Origin: Acidobacteriaceae bacterium
Lineage (GTDB): Bacteria > Acidobacteriota > Terriglobia > Terriglobales > Acidobacteriaceae
Assembly: GCA_003151875.1 (NCBI GenBank)
Contig: PLYW01000016.1
Span: 16,550 to 21,674 of the forward strand
DNA length: 5,125 bases
Reading direction: 5' to 3'
Part shown: positions 1 to 4,906 of the stretch, piece by piece
Position numbering within the stretch: position 1 is the stretch's first letter
Layout: each line of letters opens with the position of its first letter
Position numbers and translations under genes: made by a program
The notes under the pieces: model-generated
Told to the model about the DNA's origin: nothing
Seen by the model: only the letters and a program-made list of their open reading frames with translations
The model's database searches: none

Positions 1-8
1 ACTGCTTG

Positions 9-425
<417 letters not shown>

Positions 426-430
426 AAGTT

Positions 431-461
431 CAGTGGCTAGTGAATAGTGGATAGTGGGTAG
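431..461 (+). repeat. Inverted TAGTGGN heptamer array immediately before the rplP start
   Basis: The plus strand reads CAGTGGC, TAGTGAA, TAGTGGA, TAGTGGG, TAG. It is an inverted copy of 554-584: 27 of 31 positions match the reverse complement, the differences lying in the variable seventh and adjacent positions. It ends 5 nt from the rplP ATG and occupies the place of a ribosome-binding site. Confidence 0.85.
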
Positions 462-530
462 AAAACTCGTCCATCACTATCAAGGTCACTTCCCCAGCCC
501 GCCTCCCAAATCGTTTTCACCTGTCTCTAA

Positions 531-553
531 TCGCCAGTTGCTAGTTGTTGTTG
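531..553 (-). repeat. TAGCAAC-type heptamers in the rpsC-rplP spacer
   Basis: On the mRNA strand the TAGTGGN array passes into CAACAACAAC, then TAGCAAC, TGGCGAT, TAG. The plus-strand 15-mer GCCAGTTGCTAGTTG (533-547) is identical to 4931-4945 beside the rpsJ stop. Both heptamer subfamilies therefore occur back to back in this spacer. Confidence 0.65.
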
Positions 554-584
554 CTATTCACTATCCACTAACCACTAGCCACTG
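554..584 (-). repeat. TAGTGGN heptamer array after the rpsC stop (left partner of an inverted pair in mRNA order)
   Basis: The plus strand reads CTATTCA, CTATCCA, CTAACCA, CTAGCCA, CTG, four 7-bp units with period exactly 7. On the mRNA strand these are TAGTGGT, TAGTGGA, TAGTGAA and so on, beginning 3 nt after the rpsC stop. The 31-nt segment is complementary to 431-461 at 27 positions, with one further G-U pair possible. Confidence 0.85.
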
Positions 585-587
585 CTT

Positions 588-1256
588 CTAAAACGCTCCG
601 CTCTGTACGCCCTGCGGTTCGCGCTTGCGTTCCTTGAAGATCTCGCCCTTGTAAACCCAGCACTTCACGCCGATGATGCCGTAGGTAGTATGGGCCTCGG
701 CAAAGCCGTAATCGATGTCGGCCCGCAGAGTGTGCAGCGGCAGCCGGCCCTGCAGGTACCACTCGGAGCGGGCGATTTCGTTGCCATTCAGTCGGCCGCT
801 GACCCGGACCTTAATTCCCTTGCAGCCGAAGCGCAGCGCCGAATCCACGGCCTTGCGCATGGCGCGCCGGAATCCCACACGCTTCTCCAGTTGCAGCGAG
901 ATGCTCTCCGCCACCAGTTGCGCATCGAGCTCCGGCTTGTGCACTTCCTGAATGTCGACAAAGACATCGCGATTGGTGCGCTTCTGAATGTCCTGCTTCA
1001 GCTTGTCGATCTCCGTTCCCTTGCGGCCGATGATGATGCCCGGACGCGCGGTGCGGATGATGATGCGCAGCTTGTTGCCAGGACGCTCGATCTCGATGGA
1101 GCTAACGCCCGCCGACTTCAGTTTTTCCTTCAGCTCGGCCTTCAGCTTCACGTCTTCCAGCAGAAGTTTGTCGTAGTCGCGCACTACGAACCAGCGCGAC
1201 TTCCAGGGCTTGGTAACGCCGAGGCGGAATCCGTATGGATGGACTTTCTGTCCCAT
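588..1256 (-). CDS. rpsC: 30S ribosomal protein S3
   Basis: S3 sits at the mRNA entry side of the 30S head and, with S4 and S5, forms the helicase-like entry ring. The 222-residue protein starts MGQKVHPYGFRLGVTKPWKS (1-20), the conserved MGQK-HP-GFRLG N-terminus. The type-II KH domain carries RPGIIIGRKGTEIDKLKQDI (71-90), with the GRKG loop at 77-80 binding RNA. The C-terminal domain contains QLEKRVGFRRAMRKAVDSAL (122-141), GCKGIKVRVSGRLNGNEIAR (144-163) and SEWYLQGRLPLHTLRADIDY (164-183), all classic S3 blocks. GIIGVKCWVYKGEIF (193-207) ends the fold. The tail after that is short. Length is normal (210-235). The TAG stop is followed within 13 nt by the TAGTGGN repeat array of a 162-nt spacer before rplP. 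Confidence 0.99.
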   Translation of the reverse strand: MGQKVHPYGFRLGVTKPWKSRWFVVRDYDKLLLEDVKLKAELKEKLKSAGVSSIEIERPGNKLRIIIRTARPGIIIGRKGTEIDKLKQDIQKRTNRDVFVDIQEVHKPELDAQLVAESISLQLEKRVGFRRAMRKAVDSALRFGCKGIKVRVSGRLNGNEIARSEWYLQGRLPLHTLRADIDYGFAEAHTTYGIIGVKCWVYKGEIFKERKREPQGVQSGAF

Positions 1257-1268
1257 AATCTGTTTCTT

Positions 1269-1272
1269 CTCC
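1269..1272 (-). promoter_or_regulatory. Ribosome-binding site of rpsC
   Basis: GGAG (followed by AAG) lies 12 nt before the rpsC ATG, a somewhat long spacing. It directly touches the base of the 8-bp hairpin, which could affect its accessibility. Confidence 0.55.
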
Positions 1273-1299
1273 GCGGCGATCGCACTCTGGCATCGCCGC
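1273..1299. repeat. 8-bp perfect hairpin in the rplV-rpsC spacer, abutting the rpsC ribosome-binding site
   Basis: GCGGCGAT (1273-1280) is the exact reverse complement of ATCGCCGC (1292-1299), with an 11-nt loop. On the mRNA strand the stem is preceded by AAAAAA and followed immediately by the rpsC site GGAG (1269-1272). It has no U-tract in the operon direction, so it should not stop operon transcription. On the opposite strand it is followed by six Ts (1300-1305), the layout of an intrinsic terminator for antisense transcripts. Confidence 0.65.
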
Positions 1300-1311
1300 T
1301 TTTTTCAATCT

Positions 1312-1830
1312 CTACTTCTTTTTCTTCTTGGCCGGCTTCTTCGCCGCCGACTTTTTAGCTTCAGGCTTTTTGGCCGCAGCCTTCTTCTTGGCAGGCGCTT
1401 TCTTCACGACTCTCCTGACTGGCTTCTTGGCTGGCGCGCCTTCCTGCACCGTCTGCACCAATCCGGCCTCACCATTGCGACCCGCCTTCTCCTCCAGGGC
1501 AATCTCCACATGCGAGATGCGCCGCTGATAGTGATAGGCGCGGCCCATCGGGGCCGGACGAATACGCTTCATGCGCGGCCCATCGTTGGCCACGGCGCGC
1601 TTCACATACAGCCGGTCGACATCGATGTCCAGACCTTTTTCCGCACTCGCGTAGTTGGCATTCTCGACGGCCGAGCGCAGCAGCTTATACAGCTTCGGAG
1701 CGATGCCCTTCTTGGCATACAGCAGCGTGTCCAGCGCCTCTTCTACCCGGCGGCCCTTGATCAGGTCTAATACCAGGCGCACCTTCTGCGGCGAGACTCG
1801 CACGTAATTCAGTTTGGCGGTGAATTCCAT
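1312..1830 (-). CDS. rplV: 50S ribosomal protein L22 with long Lys/Ala-rich C-terminal tail
   Basis: L22 contacts all six 23S rRNA domains and lines the exit-tunnel constriction with a beta-hairpin. The core begins MEFTAKLNYVRVSPQKVRLV (1-20), the standard RVSP-K-RLV start. It continues LDLIKGRRVEEALDTL (21-36) and AVENANY (54-60). DGPRMKRIRPAPMGRAYHYQ (83-102) plus RRISHVEI (103-110) form the tunnel hairpin and final strand. Typical L22 ends near residue 110-115, but this one runs to 172. Residues 116-133 are a variable linker, and 134-172 hold 18 lysines and 2 arginines among 39 residues, mostly in AKK/PAKK repeats. Such tails occur in L22 of several phyla and probably bind rRNA on the subunit surface; that role is inferred. 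There is no frameshift. The start is fixed by AAGGA 7 nt upstream. The gap to rpsC is 55 nt. Confidence 0.97.
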   Translation of the reverse strand: MEFTAKLNYVRVSPQKVRLVLDLIKGRRVEEALDTLLYAKKGIAPKLYKLLRSAVENANYASAEKGLDIDVDRLYVKRAVANDGPRMKRIRPAPMGRAYHYQRRISHVEIALEEKAGRNGEAGLVQTVQEGAPAKKPVRRVVKKAPAKKKAAAKKPEAKKSAAKKPAKKKKK

Positions 1831-1837
1831 GTCGTTT

Positions 1838-1842
1838 TCCTT
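1838..1842 (-). promoter_or_regulatory. Ribosome-binding site of rplV overlapping the rpsS stop
   Basis: AAGGA on the mRNA strand lies 7 nt before the rplV ATG at 1830. Its first two bases are the last two of the rpsS TAA stop (1841-1843), a compact arrangement that couples the two genes. Confidence 0.8.
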
Positions 1843-2143
1843 ATCTCGCCGGAGGAGCGGGCTTGGCTGCGGTTTCCGTCGCAGCTCTGACCGAGTGCCC
1901 CTTGAAGTTGCGGGTCATGCTGAATTCGCCCAGTTTGTGCCCGACCATGTTCTCGGTCACATACACCGGAATAAATTTCTTGCCGTTATGCACCGCCAGG
2001 GTGTGTCCCACCATCTCGGGAATCACCGTGGAGCGGCGCGACCAGGTGCGCACAACCTTCTTCTCGTTGCGTGCGTTCATGCCGTCAATCTTGGTCTGCA
2101 GGTGCGAATCGATGAACGCGCCTTTTTTTGTTGAACGTGCCAT
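1841..2143 (-). CDS. rpsS: 30S ribosomal protein S19
   Basis: S19 binds the 30S head with S13 and contacts the A-site tRNA region and the B1 bridges to the 50S. The 100-residue protein begins MARSTKKGAFIDSHLQTKID. TWSRRSTVIPEMVGHTLAVH (33-52) and NGKKFIPVYVTENMVGHKLGEF (53-74) are the S19 signature blocks (RRS-I-P-M-G-T--VHNG--F-PV--TE-MVGHKLGEF). The core ends with TRNFKGH (77-83). After this, RAATETAAKPAPPAR forms a short Ala/Pro-rich tail, making it slightly longer than the 92-residue E. coli protein. It sits 12 nt after rplB and 10 nt before rplV, and its TAA stop overlaps the rplV ribosome-binding site. Confidence 0.99.
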   Translation of the reverse strand: MARSTKKGAFIDSHLQTKIDGMNARNEKKVVRTWSRRSTVIPEMVGHTLAVHNGKKFIPVYVTENMVGHKLGEFSMTRNFKGHSVRAATETAAKPAPPAR

Positions 2144-2153
2144 ATCGTCTCAG

Positions 2154-2158
2154 TCCTA
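2154..2158 (-). promoter_or_regulatory. Ribosome-binding site of rpsS overlapping the rplB stop
   Basis: The mRNA reads TAGGACTGAG then ACGATATG. AGGA overlaps the rplB TAG stop and sits 10 nt from the rpsS ATG; a second GAG lies 5 nt away. The arrangement suggests coupled translation of rplB and rpsS. Confidence 0.6.
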
Positions 2159-2980
2159 CTTCTGTCTGCGGTTAACAATGAACTTGTCGGTCCGCTTGTT
2201 GTTGCGAGTCTTGTAGCCACGCGTCGGCTTGCCCCACGGGGTCACCGGATGACGTCCGCCGCTGGTCTTGCCTTCACCGCCACCATGTGGGTGATCGACT
2301 GGGTTCATGACCACGCCGCGGTTCGTCGGGCGGATTCCCAGCCAGCGCGTGCGGCCGGCCTTGCCGATGGAAATGTTTTCGTGATCGATATTGCCAACCT
2401 GCCCCACGGTGGCCATGCAATCGACCAGTACCTTGCGGGTTTCGCCGGAAGGCAGCTTGAGTAGCGCGTAGTCCCCTTCTTTAGCGACCAACTGAGCTTG
2501 CGCCCCAGCCGAGCGCGCCATCTGCGCGCCCTTGCCGGGCTTCAACTCCACATTGTGGACCGTGGTGCCAGGAGGAATGTTGCGCAACGGCAACGCATTA
2601 CCCACCAGGATGTCGGCCTCGGGACCGCTGACGATCTTGGCGCCCACCTGCAGTCCCACCGGATACACGATGTAGCGCTTCTCGCCATCGGCGTAATTGA
2701 GCAGAGCGATACGCGCCGAGCGATTGGGATCGTACTCAATGGAGGCGACGGTCGCAGGGATTCCGAATTTGTCGCGCTTGAAGTCGATGATGCGCAGCTT
2801 GCGCTTGTGTCCCCCGCCGTGGTGCCAGATGGTCAGATCGCCGGAATTGCGGCGTCCGCCGGTGCGCTGCTTGGGCTCGGTCAGCGGCTTGTACGGACGG
2901 TTCGTCGTCAGGTCATCGTTGACCGTGCTCGTAGTGAACCGCCGCGACGGAGTAACCGGTCTGTAGGTTTTGATAGCCAT
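2156..2980 (-). CDS. rplB: 50S ribosomal protein L2
   Basis: L2 is needed for subunit association and the peptidyl-transferase centre, which it supports from domain IV of 23S rRNA. The 274-residue length is typical. N-terminal MAIKTYRPVTPSRRF is followed by GGRRNSGDLTIWHHGGGHKR (41-60), the RNA-binding region. KLRIIDFKRDKFGIPATVASIEYDPNRSARIALLNYADGEKRYI (61-104) is the OB-fold domain, then the SH3-like domain. VMNPVDHPHGGGEGKTSGGR (224-243) is the highly conserved tip containing the histidine equivalent to E. coli His229. All key motifs are intact. Only a weak GAG 7 nt before the ATG resembles a ribosome-binding site, and the upstream spacer is occupied by tandem repeats. The TAG stop lies 12 nt before rpsS. 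Confidence 0.99.
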   Translation of the reverse strand: MAIKTYRPVTPSRRFTTSTVNDDLTTNRPYKPLTEPKQRTGGRRNSGDLTIWHHGGGHKRKLRIIDFKRDKFGIPATVASIEYDPNRSARIALLNYADGEKRYIVYPVGLQVGAKIVSGPEADILVGNALPLRNIPPGTTVHNVELKPGKGAQMARSAGAQAQLVAKEGDYALLKLPSGETRKVLVDCMATVGQVGNIDHENISIGKAGRTRWLGIRPTNRGVVMNPVDHPHGGGEGKTSGGRHPVTPWGKPTRGYKTRNNKRTDKFIVNRRQK

Positions 2981-3008
2981 GTGTCTACTCGTTTCTCAAT
3001 TGCTTCCA

Positions 3009-3040
3009 GCCACTAACCACTAGGCACTAGCCACTCACTA
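3009..3040 (-). repeat. Heptamer tandem repeat (TAGTGGN) between rplW and rplB
   Basis: The plus strand reads GCCACTA, ACCACTA, GGCACTA, GCCACTC, ACTA: four 7-bp units plus a partial one that ends in the rplW stop codon. On the mRNA strand the units are TAGTGGC, TAGTGGT, TAGTGCC and GAGTGGC. TAG triplets fall at 0, 11, 18 and 25 nt from the stop, covering all three frames. The stretch CCACTAACCACTAG (3010-3023) is identical to 565-578 in the rpsC-rplP spacer. Confidence 0.8.
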
Positions 3041-3331
3041 GAGGTTTTCGGCGTATTCGGGCATCTTCTCGCCCGCCTTCAACCGCACGTAAGCTTTCTT
3101 CCAATCGGGGCGATATCCCGTAAACTTGCCGCGCCGGCGCTCTTTGCCTTCAAAAGTCGCGGTGCGCACCGAATCCACTTTTACCTTGAAAATGCTTTGC
3201 ACCGCCTGCTTGATCTCTGTCTTGGTCGCCTTCAGGGAAACTTCGAAAACCAGGGTCGCTTCGGTTTCCTTTACCCCCAAACCCTTTTCGGTAATAACCG
3301 GGCGGCGCAGGACCTGATATGCCGATTTCAT
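3038..3331 (-). CDS. rplW: 50S ribosomal protein L23
   Basis: L23 binds 23S rRNA domain III at the tunnel exit and is the docking site for trigger factor and SRP. The 97-residue protein begins MKSAYQVLRRPVITEKGLGV. The RRPVITEK motif (9-16) is characteristic, followed by the LVFEVSLKATKTEIKQAVQSIFKVKVDSVRT strand-helix-strand (27-57), in which F-V-ATK-EIK-A(V/I)---F-VKV-SV is the family signature. RRRGKFTGYRPDWKKAYVRL (66-85) is the basic loop and last strand. Length is normal (95-100). It overlaps rplD by 1 nt with a strong ribosome-binding site. Its TAG stop lies in a TAGTGGN-type tandem repeat that fills most of the 57-nt gap to rplB. Confidence 0.98.
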   Translation of the reverse strand: MKSAYQVLRRPVITEKGLGVKETEATLVFEVSLKATKTEIKQAVQSIFKVKVDSVRTATFEGKERRRGKFTGYRPDWKKAYVRLKAGEKMPEYAENL

Positions 3332-3993
3332 TACGCCACCTCCGCGTGCTTGCGCTTGGACGCCGCAGCCTTCAGGGAGTTCTGCAACTTCTCCAACGCC
3401 GGGCGAGCAAAGATCGTGGTTTCGTAACGAAGCAGGTGATAGGGATGCACCTGGTTGCCCGCCAGCAGTTCCACGCCTGCAAGATTGCGTGAACTCAGAT
3501 GAAGGTTATGATTCTCGCTGGACGTGCTTTCCACCAGCAAGGTCGTCCCTTTCGCGTTCAACTTGTGCAGCGTCTTGCGGAACTCTTTGCTCTTCGGTTC
3601 CTTTACCTCGAAGCTCTCCACCACGACCAGCTTGCCATCGGCCAGCTTGGCCGCCAGTGCCGAGCGCAACGCGCCCAGCAGCTTCTTGCGTGGAAAAGCG
3701 TAATCATAGGAGCGGGGCTGCGGTCCGTGGACCGTGCCGCCGTGCCGCCACAGCGGTGAACGAATGGAGCCCACACGTGCGCGCCCGGTGCCCTTCTGCT
3801 TCCACAGCTTCTTACCCGCGCCGCTCACTAGCTTCTTGTTCTTGGTGGCGTGGGTGCCCGCACGCTGCCCGGCGCGATAGTGCTTCACCGCTTCCCACAA
3901 CAGGTCTTCGTTCACCGCGCCGAATACTTCATCGGCCAGTTCGAAGGAACCTACTTTTTCGCCGCCGAGATTTACTACATCAATCGTTGCCAT
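3331..3993 (-). CDS. rplD: 50S ribosomal protein L4
   Basis: L4 binds domain I of 23S rRNA and sends a loop into the exit tunnel. In E. coli and related gammaproteobacteria it also represses its own operon through the S10 leader, which is not in this window. The 220-residue protein reads MATIDVVNLGGEKVGSFEL, a typical L4 start. KKLWKQKGTGRARVGSIRSP (61-80), followed by LWRHGGTVHGPQPRSYDY (81-98), is the conserved tunnel loop; KQKGTGRAR-GS-R-P-W-GG is diagnostic. Length is close to the family norm of about 200-220. I chose ATG 3993 over the in-frame TTG at 4005, which would add MEEH, because GGAAG sits 5 nt before the ATG and the family begins near MA. The TAA stop overlaps the rplW ATG by one base (TAATG), indicating translational coupling. 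Its C-terminus is Lys/Ala-rich (KAAASKRKHAEVA). Confidence 0.97.
   Translation of the reverse strand: MATIDVVNLGGEKVGSFELADEVFGAVNEDLLWEAVKHYRAGQRAGTHATKNKKLVSGAGKKLWKQKGTGRARVGSIRSPLWRHGGTVHGPQPRSYDYAFPRKKLLGALRSALAAKLADGKLVVVESFEVKEPKSKEFRKTLHKLNAKGTTLLVESTSSENHNLHLSSRNLAGVELLAGNQVHPYHLLRYETTIFARPALEKLQNSLKAAASKRKHAEVA
3339..3343 (-). promoter_or_regulatory. Ribosome-binding site of rplW inside the rplD end
   Basis: GGAGG, a full-strength Shine-Dalgarno core, lies 7 nt before the rplW ATG and is embedded in the last codons of rplD. Together with the TAATG overlap, it allows terminating ribosomes to reinitiate directly. It is the strongest site in the window. Confidence 0.85.
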
Positions 3994-3998
3994 ATGTT

Positions 3999-4003
3999 CT
4001 TCC
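3999..4003 (-). promoter_or_regulatory. Ribosome-binding site that decides the rplD start
   Basis: GGAAG on the mRNA strand lies 5 nt before the ATG at 3993. An in-frame TTG at 4005 would put this motif inside the coding sequence. The motif therefore favours the ATG at 3993 and the N-terminus MATIDVVNLGG. Confidence 0.7.
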
Positions 4004-4006
4004 AAT

Positions 4007-4034
4007 CAGTTGCCAGTAGTCAGTTCTCAGCTAC
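4007..4034 (-). repeat. Four degenerate 7-bp repeats in the rplC-rplD junction
   Basis: The plus strand reads CAGTTGC, CAGTAGT, CAGTTCT, CAGCTAC: four units of exactly 7 bp sharing CAG plus mostly T. The array includes the rplC stop codon (TAG, 4031-4033) and ends just before the rplD ribosome-binding site. On the mRNA strand it gives TGA triplets 4 and 11 nt after the start of the TAG stop, so all three frames are closed within 14 nt. It is more degenerate than the arrays in the other spacers but has the same period and the same position at a stop codon. Confidence 0.6.
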
Positions 4035-4756
4035 TTCTTCTTCGCCACCTGGCGCTTGGAGGCCTTCAACGGATCGACCGTACCGGTGCCACTAAATCCA
4101 CGACGCTCTCTGGGCGGCTTCTTGGCCTTCGCGATCATTACGTAACCGTCCTTCGGCCCCGGCACCGCGCCCTCGACTACCAGCAGGTTCTCGTCCTTGT
4201 CCACGCCCAGCACGCGCAGGTTACGAACCGTTACGCGATCGACGCCCATGTGCCCCGACATGCGCATGCCCTTAAACACGCGCGACGGGAAGGCGGACGA
4301 ACCAATCGAACCGGTGATCTGAAACATGGACCCATGCGAAGCGGCGCCGCCGGCAAACTTGTGGCGCTTCACCACGCCCGCGAAACCACGGCCCTTGCTG
4401 GTCGCGACCACATCCACAAACTTGTCCCCGTCAAAAATGTCGACCAGAACTTTGTCGCCAACCTTGGAGCCATCCTGATTGTCGGCATCGACGATAATCG
4501 GCACCTCGCGCAGGAACCGCATCGGCGGAAGGTTGTGCTTGGCGAAATGACCCTTCATCGGCTGTGTCAGGCGCGACTCTTTCACGAACTCCACCAGCCC
4601 GATCTGGGCGGCGTCGTAGCCGTCCTTGGCGACTGTCTTGCGCTGCGTCACAAAGCACGGACCAGCCTGCAGCACGGTAACGGGGTGGACATCACCCTTG
4701 TCATCGAAGAGCTGCGTCATGCCAACCTTTTTTCCCAGAATTCCACTGACTGCCAT
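4031..4756 (-). CDS. rplC: 50S ribosomal protein L3
   Basis: L3 is a primary 23S rRNA-binding protein that nucleates 50S assembly and reaches toward the peptidyl-transferase centre. The 241-residue protein begins MAVSGILGKKVGMTQLFDD, the standard bacterial L3 N-terminus (Ile/Leu-G-K-K-GMTQ-F). It continues with VTVLQAGPC (27-34), the KGRGFAGVVKRHKF segment (121-134), and GSIGSSAFPSRVFKGMRMSG (149-168), the extended loop that approaches the catalytic site. Length is slightly above the usual 205-215 because of a basic C-terminal tail (about 209-241) ending QVAKKK. E. coli L3 has GQNQTP in the loop, including the Gln methylated by PrmB; here the aligned stretch is GSSAFP, so that Gln is absent. 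The start is supported by GAGGA 7 nt upstream. The TAG stop lies inside a 7-bp repeat, and rplD follows after 37 nt. Confidence 0.98.
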   Translation of the reverse strand: MAVSGILGKKVGMTQLFDDKGDVHPVTVLQAGPCFVTQRKTVAKDGYDAAQIGLVEFVKESRLTQPMKGHFAKHNLPPMRFLREVPIIVDADNQDGSKVGDKVLVDIFDGDKFVDVVATSKGRGFAGVVKRHKFAGGAASHGSMFQITGSIGSSAFPSRVFKGMRMSGHMGVDRVTVRNLRVLGVDKDENLLVVEGAVPGPKDGYVMIAKAKKPPRERRGFSGTGTVDPLKASKRQVAKKK

Positions 4757-4763
4757 TTGCTTG

Positions 4764-4768
4764 TCCTC
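4764..4768 (-). promoter_or_regulatory. Ribosome-binding site of rplC
   Basis: GAGGA on the mRNA strand lies 7 nt before the rplC ATG at 4756. It is a good Shine-Dalgarno match and confirms the MAVSGILGKK start. Confidence 0.8.
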
Positions 4769-4836
4769 AACTCCGCTTCCTCATTCCGGTGTTGATCGCA
4801 CCGGGGGCTTGCGCCGCGGAAGCTTTGTCTTGCCCT

Positions 4837-4890
4837 GGGGCTAAAGCCCCATCGTTATTGGGCCGCTTGCGGCACGGCTAAAGCCGTGCC
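4837..4890. repeat. Paired palindromes with GGCTAAAGCC core (REP-like element)
   Basis: Two perfect hairpins share the core GGCTAAAGCC. One is GGGGC-TAAA-GCCCC at 4837-4850 (the bases flanking AA are also complementary). The other is GGCACGGC-TAAA-GCCGTGCC at 4871-4890, with an 8-bp stem. A 20-nt linker separates them and contains GCCGC-TT-GCGGC (4862-4873), which overlaps and competes with the second stem. Two copies of the same core with compensating stem sequences suggest a mobile or dispersed palindromic element rather than chance. I recall similar '...GGCTRAAGCC...' palindromes scattered through Acidobacteriota genomes, but could not check this. Neither stem has a T-tract on the minus strand, so they are not typical intrinsic terminators for the operon. 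Confidence 0.7.
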
Positions 4891-4906
4891 CTTTCAAACC
4901 ATTGCT

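Larger units (their letters stand above)
426..587. other. rpsC-rplP spacer, 162 nt, bounded by inverted heptamer arrays
   Basis: No convincing gene lies here. From rpsC toward rplP it holds a TAGTGGN array (554-584), a short TAGCAAC array (about 530-553), unique sequence, then an inverted TAGTGGN array (431-461) ending 5 nt before the rplP ATG. No promoter or U-tract terminator is apparent. Confidence 0.75.

Noticed and set aside
437..520. A 27-codon minus-strand open frame starting GTG in the rpsC-rplP spacer, with AGG just upstream
   Set aside because: It ends inside the inverted repeat, its C-terminal part is encoded by repeat units, the AGG touches the GTG, and the peptide resembles no ribosomal protein. 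Chance is the simpler explanation.
431..584. The 154-bp segment bounded by inverted repeats as a MITE or other mobile element
   Set aside because: No target-site duplication is seen (flanks AACATAAGTT and CTTCTAAAAC differ), and the ends are the same heptamers found singly at other junctions, so the inverted pair can arise from the tandem-repeat family alone. Not excluded without a genome search.
1276..1283. GCGATCGC, the cyanobacterial HIP1 octamer, in the rplV-rpsC spacer
   Set aside because: It is a single copy that falls inside the hairpin arm and loop. One octamer in a GC-rich sequence is expected by chance, and the proteins do not look cyanobacterial.
3006..3040. The short repeats as a CRISPR array
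   Set aside because: Units are 7 bp and contiguous, without spacers of 30-40 bp and without 24-37-bp repeats. No cas genes are present.
4010..4795. A 261-codon open frame on the plus strand opposite rplC
   Set aside because: It is antisense to a clear L3 gene, is composed of residues expected from the complement of GC-rich codons, has no recognisable domain, and shares its span with shorter frames of the same origin. The plus-strand frames opposite rpsC, rplB and rplD are rejected for the same reason.
4837..4890. The GGCTAAAGCC hairpins as an intrinsic terminator between rpsJ and rplC
   Set aside because: On the transcribed strand neither stem is followed by a run of U, and terminating here would cut off the rest of an essential operon. 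Only a weak CTTT follows the second stem on the opposite strand.
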